Origin: Proteles cristata cristata
Taxonomy: Eukaryota > Chordata > Mammalia > Carnivora > Hyaenidae
DNA: 64,000 nt
Assembly (NCBI GenBank): GCA_017311185.1
Contig: JAESUZ010003882.1
Span: 186,001 to 250,000, forward strand
Direction: 5' to 3'
Positions 1-12,489 of this stretch are shown piece by piece. Within the stretch, counting starts at the first letter, position 1. The number at the start of each line of letters is the position of its first letter. A model generated the notes under the pieces. That model did no database searches. It had not been told where the DNA came from and worked only from the letters and a program-made list of their open reading frames with translations. Made by a program: the position numbers and the translations under genes.

Positions 1-337
1 GGTGGGAGGAGCCAGAGCCCATTTAGATCTGGTCAGATGGAGCCTCAGTCTCTGAGCTGCTGTGGCTCTTTCCACAGAGGGCACAACATAGACTGTACCA
101 GAGCCCAGCCCTTACTCAGAGGAAGGCTGAGATGGCCAGCAGTGTTAGGATATAAGACAAAAGCAGCAGCAGCTAAGACCCGCCGTTATGAAACCCAACT
201 AGGGCCTGGGGGTCAGGCAGAATGAAGGGAATCTGGGTAGATGTATTAATTGAGTCCCATACAAACACATACGCTTGTGTACAGAGTGGAGTGGAGGAAA
301 TAAGAAAGATATCCAAGTCTTAGCTGATCCTATGGTT

Positions 338-354
338 AAAAAAAAAAAAAAAAA
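338..354 (+). repeat. A homopolymer
   Basis: A run of about 17 A with no recognisable SINE or L1 body to its left. Confidence 0.8.
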
Positions 355-625
355 CAGTGTTTCAGAGAAATTTGACTGTCCCCTTAAGATTCACCAGCAA
401 ATACATAAGGCTTGCATTATTCTCTAAACTCACTCTAAAACTTTTCTTTCAGGAAAAACTCTTAAAAACAATATAAGAATTCCTCTTTTATCAGTTACTT
501 GCCTAAAGAGAAAAACTATTAAGCACAGAAAGGACAAAAAGCCAGTTAAAGTAGAAAAACAGGGTATGTGTAACCTGAATAAATCCCAGCAACCTAAGTG
601 CCTCAGTCCTAGGCAGAATGGTATT

Positions 626-642
626 TAAAACCATGATTCCAG
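626..642 (+). repeat. Left target-site duplication of the L1 at 643-1316
   Basis: The 17-mer taaaaccatgattccag recurs exactly at 1317-1333, directly after the L1 poly(A) tail. Confidence 0.95.
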
Positions 643-1316
643 ATGCTGGCGAGGATGTGAAGAAACGGGCACCCTCCTACACTGTTGGTGGGAATGTAAA
701 CTGGTACAGCCCCTCTGGAAAACAGTGTGGAGGTTCCTCAGGAAACTAACAATAGAACTCCCCTATGACCCAGCAATAGCACTGCTAGGAATTTACCCAA
801 GGGATACAGAAATGCTGATGCATAGGGCACATGTACCCCAATGTTCATAGCAGCACTCTCCACAATAGCCAAAACATGGAAAGAGCCTAAGTGTCCATCA
901 ACGGACAAATGGATCAAGAAGATGTGGTTTATCTATACCATGGAATACTACATGGCAATGAGAAACAATGAAATCTGGCCATGTGTAGCAACATGGACGG
1001 ACCTTGAGGGTGTTATGCTGAGCGAAATAAGTCAGGCAGAGAAGGACAAATATCATATGTGTGCACGTATAGGAGGATTAGGAGCAACTTAACAGAGGAC
1101 CAAGGGGGAGAAGAAGGGCGGAAATGGTGGGGGAAAGGGAGAGAGGCAAACCATGAGAGACTCTTGAATGATGAGAACAAACTGAGGACTGATGGGTGTG
1201 GGGGGGAGGGGGAGAGAGGAGTATGGAGGAGGGCACTTGTGGGGATGAGCACTGGATGTTATATGGAAACCAATATGACAATAAACTATTTGTAAAAAAA
1301 AAAAAAACAAAAAAAA
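643..1316 (+). mobile_element. Young L1 3' end, 5'-truncated
   Basis: This contains the C-terminal part of L1 ORF2 (translation includes MFIAALSTIAKTW and MEYYMAMRNNEIW), the purine-rich 3' UTR with GGGGGGAGG runs, the ending 'aataaactatttgt' and a poly(A) tail. A perfect 17-bp target-site duplication flanks it, so this is a complete, 5'-truncated retrotransposition event. It is too short to encode a working protein. It is antisense to GAB2. Confidence 0.95.
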
Positions 1317-1333
1317 TAAAACCATGATTCCAG
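1317..1333 (+). repeat. Right target-site duplication of the L1 at 643-1316
   Basis: Exact copy of the 17-mer at 626-642. Confidence 0.95.
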
Positions 1334-1894
1334 CAATCAAAGGTGGAAAAAAAAAGTAATTGCAATCTTTTTTTGCATTTCTCAGTGGGTATAAAAGCAA
1401 TCAAAGTTATAATCCACACTTTTTACCTTCTCACCAATTATTACAGTTGTTCAAGGGTCTCCGCCTCACCAACCTACCCTGCCCCCAACCTTCAAACCCA
1501 GTTGTAAATCTGTACTCTCTTTCCCCTTCCTCTTTCAATTCTTTATTATGGAGATTACGTGTCTTCCTAATTTTTACATTTTCACTCCATTCAGCCTATT
1601 AGAACAAAGTAGCATTCTGGGAGCAGACCCAGAAAGCAAAAGTCTGTGAAACCAAGGAGAAAGTAAGGGAGAAACAGTAAATAGTGATATGAATAACTTT
1701 CTCTTGTTATACACACTATATAAACATCCAGTTCTAAAGCTGCCAGGTGGTTGTAACGACTCTCTCTGATCAAATAAGACAGTCCAAGTCATAAAACAAA
1801 AAAGGTCAAAGGTTCTAAATGCAGAGATAAAAATCCTTTGATATAGTGAAGGGGCCCAAGACAAGGAAAAGTTCCAAAAGCAAAAGCAAATAAT

Positions 1895-1975
1895 TAAGTA
1901 ATGCATGCAAAATTGCTTAGAATGGTGCCTGGCATGATCATTAATATAGCTATTATTGTTATTATTATTGACCAG
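1895..1975 (+). repeat. MIR fragment (3' part)
   Basis: 'cttagaatggtgcctggc' followed by a TTATTA run matches the end of the MIR consensus as I know it. Confidence 0.6.
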
Positions 1976-2634
1976 GGCCTTTCCACCCCACTCCTTTGTT
2001 GTTAGATTATCTACATATACTTCTATAACAGAATTTACAACTTTGTGCACTAGTTCAGTGGAGGGAGAAAAGCTGACTTAATAGCTCCTCTGAGGCAAGG
2101 AGTTTCTCTGTTGGTCCAGCCTAGCACAGTGCCTGCCACACAGCTGGTATCAACACTTGTGGAAGGACTTGCTTTTGTGAAGTGAAACATTCCAGTCCCA
2201 GGTCACCTTCCAGGAGACCACTTGGCAAAGATGTGACAAATCAGAAGCTCTGACTGAACTAATACCGAATTTTAACACATGATAAACAGAACAAGCGCAG
2301 TCACACGTTCCAGCAAGTGACTTAAAAAGTCAAGTTGATCCCAATTTAGTTTTGTAACATAAAAATACCACTTCCTCAATAAAGATTTTCCATATGTTTG
2401 ACTACTGTATGTGTCTCTCTGATCTTATGACCTTGTCCCAACTCTCAAAGAAAAACAAAAATTTAAAGACTAGGCTTTACAATACAAACAATCTTGTTTT
2501 TATCATAGGTTTGGCTTTTGTTGCACCATTTCTGCACTCATTATAAAATTATGTCTTTGTAGGACCTTGCTATCCATGTCCACCAACACCCACTATGACA
2601 GAAAGACCCAGGGTGAGCCTGGGGGGAGGGCGAC

Positions 2635-2735
2635 TTAAGAACTGGGTTCTGGGTCTATTTCTACACTGACCTGTCAAAGTCATTAAACTTCACTAACCAT
2701 CCATTTCTTTATGTATATAATGATGATTCAAATAT
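2635..2735 (+). repeat. MIR fragment
   Basis: The pattern 'tgggttctgggtc ... cactgacctgtcaaagtca ... tttctttatgtata' follows the central MIR consensus. Confidence 0.5.
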
Positions 2736-2739
2736 TTGC

Positions 2740-4285
2740 TGAATGTCTATTATGTGCTAGGCATTGTCCGGAATGTCAAAATATAAAGATGAATGAGACT
2801 ATCTCTATCTTCAAGATTCTGATATTCGGCCAGACCTGGGGAGGGATCATATCCAACTGCTGTGTAACATGGGAAGTTCTGTAATGGGAGGATACACATC
2901 GCTCTACAGAAGTATGAAGGTGAGACCGTTATTCTCTCCAAGTGAGTGGGTAGACACATCTGGGAAGTAAGAACCAAGAAAGAACATGCCGGGGTTTCTT
3001 CATTCTATGCATACAACGAGCAGCAAGTGAGAAGGGGAACAAATGTCAGAATGCAGGTGTTAAGCTGGATCTCCTATCAAGAACAGCACCAAATGTATTC
3101 AGATGCTCTTTTAATTGCTATAAGGAAAATTCTACTTCACACACAGGAACAAGTATAACAAAGGATAGGCCACACACCGCACGTTTTGCAGTATTCGGGT
3201 ATTTGAATTAAACTACTATTACAAAATATGCTCTTCCATCCTATGAGCTTTTTGAAATCAAAGGCTACAAGTGTTCACTTTGACTTTGAAGTAGGCTGAC
3301 TTTTCTCTTCTGATCCAGATACAGTTTGAAAAGTCCAAGGTTGCGCTTCTGAATAAAACGTCTTTTCAGTTGCAGAGACATGGGGGAAGTTTTTGTTGTA
3401 AATGTTTTACATGGAAAAATCATTTAACTGTAGAGCAAAGAGATGGCAAAATTACAAAGAAAGATTCATAAACAGACTGGAGCAATCACTAAACAGCTTA
3501 ACAACATATGGAGGTATAGTTTCCAATGTGGCTGCTGATCTAGGGGCAAAATCTTGAGATGTATCAACTACAAATGACTCAGATCCAATCCTTGAATCAG
3601 GTACTAATCTGACTTGACCTTCACAGAGACAGAGTCCCAGCACTGGGCCACCCCAAAACCTGTCAGGCTTCCCTAATCAGTGAGAGTAAGCAGACCGCCA
3701 TTTCCCTGTGACTTAGTGACTGATGTGTCACATCCAGTGCTCTCCAGATTCTCTCTGGGAGACTTGCAGCCCTGGAATTTTGCCATGTTGTCCTTGCCCT
3801 TCACCATGGACACTGTATTTCACTTCATAGACTGTCCATGGGATTGTGGTCCCTACCACATAAGCTCAGACCCTCTCACTTCATATCCCTCTTCTGCTAA
3901 ATCATCTTGGAGGCAGTAGCTTTTTGCACTCCAGACTCATGTGTTTCCCACAGTCTGACTAATCTGACTGAGGTAAGTTTACTTAAACTTGTGAGTTTAG
4001 AGATCAGCGTGTAGAAATGATTAAGGGACATATGGGGGAAATATTAATAATAGGTGTGTGAACAGGATCAGACAGGGAGACTGTTTCCCCCTTAGAACTG
4101 TGTTTCCAGATCATAAGTAGTTTATTTCTGCCTTAGATTACTCTAAGACAGAATTAACTCCTTTGAGAGCCAAGTGCATACATCCCAGATGTGATCCCAA
4201 GTAGCCAAATGAAGATTCCTTAAGCAAAAAGGCTGCCTGCTCTGGCATTAATCAGAAGAGTTCACTAATGATGACAAACAGCAAC
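2740..4285. other. No gene recognised
   Basis: Mostly repeat-poor intronic DNA. The start (about 2740-2830, 'gtctattatgtgctaggcattg') looks like an old mammalian interspersed repeat I cannot name. Nothing else was identified. Confidence 0.5.
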
Positions 4286-4289
4286 ACTT

Positions 4290-4500
4290 CTAATAGACAA
4301 CTAACACGGGTACATTACGTGCTGTGTGCTACACACTCTGTTCTAAGTACTTTATATATCAACTCATTTTATCCTCACAACAAACACTGTGAGCTAGGTT
4401 CTATCACTAACCTCACTTTATGCATGAATAAAAGGAGGCACAGAAAATGCTGTCCAGGTACTAAGTGGTAGGATTCAAATTCAGACCACATGGTTCTTGC
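4290..4500 (-). repeat. MIR
   Basis: 'ttctaagtactttatatatc', 'ctcacaacaaacactgtgag' and 'ggattcaaattcagacc' match the reverse of the MIR consensus in order. Confidence 0.8.
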
Positions 4501-4784
4501 TACAACTTTTTCACCACGTTAAGCATAAAGCTATTTTCAGAAATGTGCTCTCCAGCTTTAGGTCAACATACAAGCACTTTAGTTTATAAGATGGGGAACA
4601 CATCCTTTGTCTGCTATGGGATGAGACAAGAATGTCCTCATAGGTCTGGAGAAACCTACGTTTTTCAAGTTCTAATGCAGGCTCATGATGGGGAGGGAGG
4701 ATGAGAGTGACTAAGATTGACCAGGAAGTTTAAATTCTTCCTTCATTCTGAGGACCATGGTACACTGGAGACATAAGCAGACTC

Positions 4785-5205
4785 TGCTTTAGCTTCTGGC
4801 GCTATCACATATAGATTCTGTGGTCTTGGGCTGGTTTCTTAGCCTGATCTTGCTTTCTGGCTGAAAAGGCAATATTATCTACCACATAGTATTGCAGCAA
4901 AGATTAAATGAGATGAGGAGTGCGTGAGTGGCTCAGCTGGTTAAGTGTCCAACTCCTGATTTCAGCTCAGGTCATGATCTTGATCAGCTCAGGACATGAA
5001 GCTGTATCGGGCTCTGCAGTGCAGCACAGAGCCTGTTTGGGATTCTCCCTCTCCCTCTGCTCCCCCACTACCCCTGCTTGTGTGTGCACACACACACTCT
5101 CTCTCAAAGATAAGTATTTTTTAAAATATTAAAATATTAAATGAGATGAAACAGGTTAATACATGCAAACGTTTCTTACTATATAATGAGTGAACAATAA
5201 AACTC
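4785..5205 (+). repeat. MIR split by a SINE insertion
   Basis: The left part (4785-4916) follows MIR up to 'gattaaatgagatga'. The right part (5150-5205) resumes with 'ggttaatacatgcaaacg'. A felid SINE sits between them. Confidence 0.75.
4917..5135 (+). mobile_element. Carnivore tRNA-derived SINE
   Basis: SINE head 'gtggctcagctggttaag', degraded box B region, CT-rich tail and A-rich end. It is flanked by a perfect 14-bp target-site duplication, attaaatgagatga, at 4903-4916 and 5136-5149. Confidence 0.92.
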
Positions 5206-5209
5206 ACAC

Positions 5210-5835
5210 TTAACCAATGTCATTTCACATTTTCCCTGCGTGGCCCCAGTTGAGAGATGAGAATAAATCTGTTTAGAAAGAAAAGCAATACTGAATAACT
5301 ATGGACATTTGTTTTACTCATTAGTACTATTTGGGAGAAATTGCTTTCTATTCAGTGAAAACATGATTCTGGGTGGGGCTACCACTCATAGCCCCCACAG
5401 CTATCTAGGGAGTGTTAGGTGGAGCACATATGGCCCTGCTCTGGCCATAGTCATTGGTCCAGGGGTGTGAGTTTGACTCAAGGGGTCGGCATCCTTCCCT
5501 AATACTTTTCATTTTGGAGTTCCAGGAGTAAGGATCTTGTTTTTTGGGTCACAAACATGGGGAGACTGGGGGCTTCTGGCGACCTTCATTTCTTATCACC
5601 TAGAGAAAAGAAATCCAACCACAGACAGGCAGTAATAAGACACAAAGAGAGTCCTGGGGGCACTGAAATAGGATTTTGGGCCCAAAGTCCCTACAGCTGC
5701 CCAGGTAGCTAACACATTTTCTTCAATTTTCTGAGATTAATATTATTCCAATATTTTTCTTTTTTTTAAGTTTGTCTGAAGTAGTTTCTGTCATTAGCAA
5801 CTCAAAAGTCCTTAAAACATGAATTTATGAATTTA
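5210..5835. other. Unassigned, possibly old repeat
   Basis: The stretch around 5400-5600 has the feel of an old mammalian repeat (e.g. 'cattggtccaggggtgtgag'), but I cannot name a family. No gene seen. Confidence 0.35.
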
Positions 5836-5839
5836 TTTT

Positions 5840-5915
5840 TTATGCCAGACTTTCTGCAAAGTGCTTTATGAAGATTTTCATTCAACCCTCACAGCAGCCC
5901 TGATGGGAAGGCCCT
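5840..5915 (-). repeat. MIR fragment
   Basis: 'gcaaagtgctttatgaagat' followed by 'caaccctcacagcagccctg' matches the MIR 3' region in reverse. Confidence 0.65.
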
Positions 5916-5919
5916 GGTT

Positions 5920-7560
5920 CTCTTAACCTCCTTCACTCTAATTGCATATCCACTTTGGATGAACTCTTTTATAAGCCTAGGGTCATGATTGATAGTCAAT
6001 TCTTGATCAAACCAAGTCACATCCACATTATTGCACCAATGAGAGTTTACTCGGATTGCACTTGCTTCAGCCACATGCCCAGCCCAAAATAATCATGGTG
6101 GCCAGGGTAATGGAATGGGCTGACTGGTCAAACCTTAAGGGTAGATAGAACCAGCTTCCCCAGAACCACGCAGATGTCTTAACAGAAATTAAGGTGCTGC
6201 CAGGGAGGAGAAAGGGGACAATGGACATAAGAGAAGCAATCAACCAGTGTTCACTGTGTACACAAAAAAAGAAAGCTGGAATAAACAAGCTTTTGAGATT
6301 ATCTAGATTTATGAATCATCAATCAATAACTCCCTCTGTTCCTATTTATTTTCTATTGTGATCTCATACTTCTTCAGTCTAGTTGAAGACTGCTATCCTC
6401 CAGAGGCTTCAGCTATTCTCCACAGGAAATCTCGTTAGTTCATCAATGACTCTCTAAACACTCGTGAGCACGAAACTGAAATGCTGATTTGGAGAGATTA
6501 ATAAGAGATAGCAAGGCATTTTCCAGAAGTTGTGACACTGGAAGACTTGATTAAAACATGTTCCACTTGACTCAATCACAATGTTCTTGGCTATCTCCTT
6601 CCCTTGGCTTCCTCCTTAGTAAGCATAAACTCAGAATAATGGGAAAATAAAAAAGGCAAAACTTTCCATTAGGACAAGGTTTTATCATCCAATTGACCAA
6701 TAAAACAGATTCTCACTAGTGAGACGGACAATGGTGAGCAAATGTGTTTTTTAATAGAAATTTCTGTTAGAGTATATTAAGAAAATGATCCAGATTTATA
6801 GCTCTAGACTAGGATTCAAGACACTTGGCTTCTAGATCTAAGACTCTAACTCACTCTGAGCTCTTGAGTAGAAAGAACACTTTTAATATTGAACAGATGT
6901 TCACTGTTCATCTTCCTGGTGACACATGTTCCATCTCTCGTCAAGACTGTCATCTTGGACAAGATCAATCTTCCTCTTCTTCCTTCCTTCCTCGTTTCCT
7001 TTCTTATAAAAGGAGGGTGCCACAGTCTACTTCATTTGACTGATAATTAAATAAAGCTGAGCTGTGAATCACATGTATTACCTGAGCATGTATTACTTGA
7101 ATATTTGAAAAGAAAATTAATTCTGCAGTTGCAACATTGAGCGCCCATTTGGGAGTTTCCAGTTTTTGACAATTATGAATACAACTGGTATAAACACTCT
7201 TACATAAGCCTTTTATTTCCTCCTCAAATTGAGACATATAACTATAGTTGAGTCTTGAATTTTTATCCAATGTGACAATCTTGGTCATTTAATTAGTTTA
7301 GCTCATTTATCTTCAATTTATTTATTGATATAGTCAGGTTTAAGTAGAGTTTGTGTTTGTTTCTCTTCTTTCTTCTTTCAGTCAAGCTTTTAAGCTTTTC
7401 TCCCCTTCTTCTCCCTCCATCTTTCTTTCTTTAGTACTCGTTCTGAAGATTATAATACACATCCTGAATTCATCACACTGTAGCTAGAATTAATACTGTA
7501 TCACTTCAGATTATAATGCAAGAAACTTCAAATTCCATTTACACTCTATTCCATCCTTGT
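5920..7560. other. No gene recognised
   Basis: AT-rich intronic DNA with no clear repeat or exon. The part beyond about 7130 may already belong to the LINE remnant that follows. Confidence 0.45.
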
Positions 7561-7570
7561 GCCTGCCTGC

Positions 7571-7592
7571 TATCTATCTATCTATCTAATCT
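7571..7592 (+). repeat. (TATC)n microsatellite
   Basis: About four to five tandem TATC units. Short. Confidence 0.9.
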
Positions 7593-8565
7593 ATATCTGT
7601 CATACATTTTACTTCTATGTATGTTACAAACTCCCAAATACACTTGCTATTATTTTTTGTTTGAAGAGTCAATTGATTTTTAAAAACTGACAAGCAAAAC
7701 ATGTTTTTTAAAGATTTAGTTGTATATTTATCATTTCTTCTAGCAACTCTTCTACCCTATAGAATTAACCTTCCATGTGTACCAATTTCCTTCAGCCTGG
7801 ATTATTTCTTCTAGCCTTTTTTTATATTGTGGGTCAGTCATCTGGTAACAGATTTTTTTCAGTTTGGTTTGTTTTAATCTGACAATGTTTTTATTTTGCC
7901 CTTATATGTAAAACATAAGGTTTCTCTGAGTACAGGGTCTAAGATGATAGTGTTCCTCTTGGGCGAGAAAGACATTATTACATTATCTTCTGGCTTTCCC
8001 TGTTTCTGACAAAAGTGACTATCATTCTGCTAAGGTGTGTATGTGTGTGTGTACTTCCCACCTTGGGCTATTAAAATTTTTTTTACTGTTTTTTTTCTTT
8101 TTTCTTTTTTAAAGCAGTTTGATCGTGGCATGTCTTTCTTTGCATTTATCCTGCTTGGAATTAGCTGAGCTTCCAGGATTTGTGGGTTGCTGTTTGTGGG
8201 CAAATTTGGCAAAATTTCAGCTAATATTCCTTCAAATATTTTTTTTCTGCCTTAATCTCCTCCACCTCCTCCTTTTCTGGAACTCCAATTATACATATGT
8301 TAGATTTCTTGCTACTATCCCAGAAGTTACCAAGCTTCTATTTATTTTCTATTAAGTCTTTTCTTCTGTACTTCGGCTTGAATAATTTCTCTTAAACTTA
8401 TGTCATTTTTCCTGTTCCTGTCTTTTTTTCCTTCAATGCTCTGTTAATTCCACTAATTTATTTCATATTATCTTTTCTATTTCCAGAATTTCCATTTGAA
8501 TCCCGCTCCCCAAATTTCCAAATCTTTACTGAAAGCCCCTATCCATTTCCCTGCTATATCTTTTT

Positions 8566-8582
8566 TGTTGTTGTTGTTGTTG
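8566..8582 (+). repeat. (TTG)n microsatellite
   Basis: Tandem TTG units after a T run. Confidence 0.85.
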
Positions 8583-8621
8583 TACACATGAACATATTTA
8601 TCAGTTTCTTTTTTTCTTCCC

Positions 8622-8741
8622 AAAGATTTCATTCATTCATTCATTCATTTAAAGTAAATTCTCCACTCAGTGTGGGGCTTGAGCCCTATGATCAGGAGTT
8701 GCATGCTCTATGGACCAAGCCAGCCAGGCACCCCTATCACA
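8622..8741 (-). mobile_element. Old short carnivore SINE
   Basis: Reverse-strand SINE: a (TTCA)n tail at 8627-8650, then 'gtggggcttgagccctatga', ending 'gccagccaggcacccc'. It lacks the long CT-rich tail of the younger felid form. Confidence 0.8.
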
Positions 8742-9529
8742 GTTTCTTTAAAGGTCTTGTGTCTGCATTCCAACACCTGAGTTGTTCGTAGATCTCAAAA
8801 ACTGATTTTTATCTGGAGTATGGACATATTTTCCAGTTTCCTCACATGTTGAGTCATCTTTTATTTTGGATGATACGTTGAGGAGATTTTGGATTCCATT
8901 ATTGTTCTCTGAAGAGTGAGTTATGCTTAGTATGCAGTTGAATTACTAAAAGATAACCTCAAACTCGTGGAGGCTTTATTTTGTGTTTTGTTGCAACAGG
9001 TGTGCCCTCAGTCATAAGGTGACCCCCTCCGTTGTTGGGGGATAGCATCTGTAATTCCAAGTTGTGACCCTTCCCAAGATCTCATTGAAACCCTGAGGTA
9101 TTCACCCATGCCCTCCCAAGCCGGCAGGCCTCTGACTATAAAATCTATCTCCCTGCTGGGCAACAGCTGAAATCTCCGATCAGCAGCTTGGGCCCTCCAG
9201 GTGTTATTTCTTCCTTGGGCCCTGAAGATCTCACTCACCCATGTAACAATTCAAAGGTCAACCAAACAGGTGAGGGGTGTTTATACACAGACTCTGCTGC
9301 TCCCCTCTTCTAGGACTCTCCCTCTCCCTCTCTAGGTGTTTTGTCAATTCTAAATTCTAAATCTTTCAGTGTGAGTTCCAGCCATTGGCCTTGGGCAGAC
9401 TGGGGAATATCCTCAAAAGAAAGGCTACATAACTGTGGCTGTCACCCAATGTCTATCCCTTATTTTACGAGTCAAATCTTCTCTGGTTTATGCCTGCTCT
9501 GGTTATTCTTCAATGACTTCAGACAATCA

Positions 9530-9595
9530 TTATATGTATATAATACATATATTATATATATTATACATATACTATATATATAATACATATATATA
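9530..9595. repeat. AT-rich alternating repeat with inverted symmetry
   Basis: Alternating TATA/ATAC units such as 'atatattatatatattata'. The two halves are largely self-complementary. Confidence 0.85.
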
Positions 9596-9924
9596 GTTGA
9601 GAGCTTATAATTTTTTTCCTGGAGATTGAATCTGATAAGAGCTACTTTACCATCACTACAACTGGAACTTCTCCCACCTCAAAATTTAAGGACAAAAAAA
9701 CTCCAAAATCATGGAAGATAAATCATTTTCAATCCAGATGTACATAAAAAAAGCATAAAGAAAATGTGTTTGAGGGACTTGATTGAATACTGAGCATTTT
9801 ACTTATATATTGAATGTTTATTGAATATTGAGATTGACTATTTTATTCAATTACCTAAACACTTAATTCCTTCATAATGTTTATTTCATTCTTGCTTCAT
9901 TCGGCTAATATAAAATTTCTCACA

Positions 9925-10320
9925 ATGGCCCAATGGCCCAAGTTTTCTATTTCCCCATTACCTCTTTGGCTTCATTTCCTACCAGCCTTCCCTTTACTGG
10001 GGCTGTCCAAATTCTCCTTGGACTCAGAGACTTTGCCCCTGCAGTTCCTTCTTTCTGAAATTCCTGTTCCAGACAACAGCATGGTTCCTCCCTCATCTCC
10101 TTTCAGTTTTTGCTCAAATATCAGTTTCTCAAAAACCTTCCCTATTTTACTTGAAACTGGACCCTGTATATATGCACTTCCTAATACCCTCTGGCTATAA
10201 TTTTGCCTTCACTGCATACACCCCAACCCAAATGTAACCACCACTGTCAGGCACCTTGTGTCTTTTACTCAGCTTCATGCCCAAGGTCTAGGATATGGCC
10301 CAATATAGAGTGTTACTAGA
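9925..10320 (+). repeat. L2 3' region
   Basis: A C/T-rich pattern ('tggcttcatttcctaccagc', 'cctgttccagacaacagcat', 'aaaccttccctattttactt') in the order typical of L2 3' ends. The open frame here (9877-10200) is incidental. Confidence 0.5.
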
Positions 10321-10394
10321 TACTTTTCCAAGAGTAAGTACTAGTTTTTATTATTCACTTATAAAATACAGGTTTCTTCAAAGGCAGAGACCTT

Positions 10395-10593
10395 TTTTTT
10401 TTAAAGTTTATTTATTTTGAGAGAAAGAGAGACAGTGCAAGTGGGGTAGGGGCAGAGTGAGAGGGAAAGAGAGAAGCCCAACTAGGGTTTGCACTGTCAG
10501 CGTGGAGCTCAAAGCCATGAAACCATGAGATGATGACCTGAGCTGAAACTAAGAGTTGGACACCCAAACGACTGAGCCACCCAGATGCCACAA
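10395..10593 (-). mobile_element. Carnivore tRNA-derived SINE
   Basis: T-run, 'tttatttattttgagag', GA-rich tail and head complement 'gactgagccacccagatgcc'. Flanked by a 10-bp target-site duplication, cagagacctt, at 10385-10394 and 10594-10603. Confidence 0.93.
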
Positions 10594-10675
10594 CAGAGAC
10601 CTTCTTATCCTCTGCTGCATTACTGTACATCCAACTGAGAGTATAAACACAGTGGAGACATAAGTATTTGCTTAA

Positions 10676-10872
10676 TTTTTTTTTTTTTTTGAGAGAGAGA
10701 GAGTGTGCAAGCTGGGGAGAGGGGCAGAGGGAGAAAGACAGAGTCTCTTAAGCAGGCTCCACACTAAGCATGGAGCCTGACCCAGAGCTTAAGCCTGATG
10801 CAGAGCTGGATCATGACCTGGGCCGTAATCAAGAATTGGATGCTGAACCAACTGAGCTACCCAGGCACCCCT
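10676..10872 (-). mobile_element. Carnivore tRNA-derived SINE
   Basis: Poly(T), GAGA tract, and 'aactgagctacccaggcacc' end. More diverged than its neighbours, so probably older. Confidence 0.9.
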
Positions 10873-10884
10873 ATATCATTTCTT

Positions 10885-11045
10885 AAAACAACTATCCTGT
10901 GACATGTATTATTTTACTCCCCAATTTATAGCTGTAGAAAGCAAGGCTTAACAGATTAAGTACACTTTCCTCAGATACATAGCTATTAGGCAGAAGAGTC
11001 AGAATTAAAACCATTTCGGTCTGACTCTGAAGCTCACTCATTCAA
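10885..11045 (-). repeat. MIR fragment
   Basis: 'ccaatttatagctgtagaaa' then 'agctattaggcagaagagtc' and 'tctgactctgaagctc' follow reverse MIR. Confidence 0.6.
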
Positions 11046-11049
11046 CCAC

Positions 11050-12260
11050 AACCACACATGACATCAAGTTAAGCTAAATATAATCATTTGTTGAAAATAA
11101 GCCTCTACCTTTCTGGAAAAGCCTCTGGCTATAAACAGAAGACAAACCTATAGGTTTCTGAGGTTCTGCTGAGGAAGAGAAGTTGGAGAGAAATGCTGTG
11201 GGACCTCAGATCAGGAATACTTTGTCTCTGAATCTGGCATTGACCAGTGAAGCCAAGATTTCTTGTTTAGTTCCTGACTTTGTCCAGCCCTTTGGTTCTG
11301 AAATATAATCTGCATTTTAGACTCTTATACCAATGTGTTTGCCATCATTTGTTGTTGCTGAGGGAGGTTCCTTTCAAGACCTCAGTTAAGCCCTGGTATC
11401 CTATGCTGACCTGTGTCCTCAATCTCCTGGTCAGACAACATCAGGCAAATGATGACCTAGGATCTTGGTGAAAAAGGGATAATGAAGAGACAAATGTAAC
11501 AAATGAAGAAAGACATGGCCCCCAGATAATTAATTATGTCCCATGCACCCAGGAATGCAGAAGAAAGGACAGATGGCAAAAGAATCAGCTGATTCTTGGA
11601 CAAGCCGAGCCTAGGGGAAAGAAGGAGAGAGAGAAGAACCTCCTCTGTGGATCTTGCTTTTCCAGAGACCTTGTCTTAATTTTCCCCCTCTTTCCCCCTT
11701 TCTCTCTGCTGAGACAAAGAACAGCAGAAATACTGATAAACAGTTTACCAGGCATGGCTGCAGACAGGTGGCCCAGGAGCCCTTAGACATGCTTGACAAG
11801 AAGCAAGCTACAGTGGCCTCTCAGGGAGGAGACAGGCCATGACATGCCCATCCTTCAGGTCACAGGGTCCGAGTCATGGTCTGGCATGCCAGATCCAGCC
11901 TCCCTGCTATATTTTTAACATTAGGAGACATTCGCACTAGGTGAATAATGCCTGTGCATTATCCTCATTCCAGAAATCCAGTGATCCTCAAGAACACAAA
12001 GTAGATCCAATCTTACAGACAGTAATGGAGAGAGAATTATTCAGATGCCCTATGGTGTCTAGGTATACCTACACTGTAAACACATCGATCTGGCAGCCAA
12101 AGACAATAAATCCTCCAGGACCGCAAGTAAAGGGGCACTAGTGAATGTCTTTTCTGAGACCACTATTCACTCTGATCATTGGCTAGCCCTGCAAAGCAAT
12201 GCAAAGGATACAATCCTATATCCATGTTTCTTGTACAACCAGTAGGAAGGGAGCCCAAGT
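11050..12260. other. No gene recognised
   Basis: Repeat-poor intronic DNA. A C/T-rich stretch at 11680-11710 stands out but has no identifiable function. Confidence 0.5.
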
Positions 12261-12264
12261 AGAA

Positions 12265-12400
12265 CAATGGAAAAAGCATTGGACCAAACCATAAGTTCCA
12301 AGTTCCAGGTCTGCCACTTACTAGCTGTGATGATGTGAAGGAGCTGATCTGAGCCTCAAGTTTCTCCATCTATTACATAGGCTCAAAGATCAAGCACTGA
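12265..12400 (+). repeat. MIR
   Basis: 'ctgccacttactagctgtga' and 'cctcaagtttctccatct' match the centre of the MIR consensus. Confidence 0.8.
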
Positions 12401-12489
12401 TGATATACTTGAATGTCCCACAGATATTGATTTGTTATATATATAAACATATATATCAGAAGATTATATTTATTACGTATGTATAGAGA

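Larger units (their letters stand above)
7690..9000 (-). mobile_element. Ancient L1/HAL1-type LINE remnant
   Basis: Reads antisense through the ORF1-side landmarks of old L1/HAL1 elements: 'ggaactccaattatacatatg', 'ccttcaaatatt', and 'tatttccagaatttccattt'. It is degraded, with no long frame. A short SINE interrupts it at 8622-8741. Assignment to HAL1 rather than L1M is an inference. Confidence 0.55.

Noticed and set aside
841..1092. 83-residue protein-like frame
   Set aside because: It is the C-terminal tip of L1 ORF2 in a truncated element, not a host gene. The same applies to 30336-30629.
9877..10200. 107-residue frame
   Set aside because: Lies within an L2-like repeat, with no recognisable protein domain.
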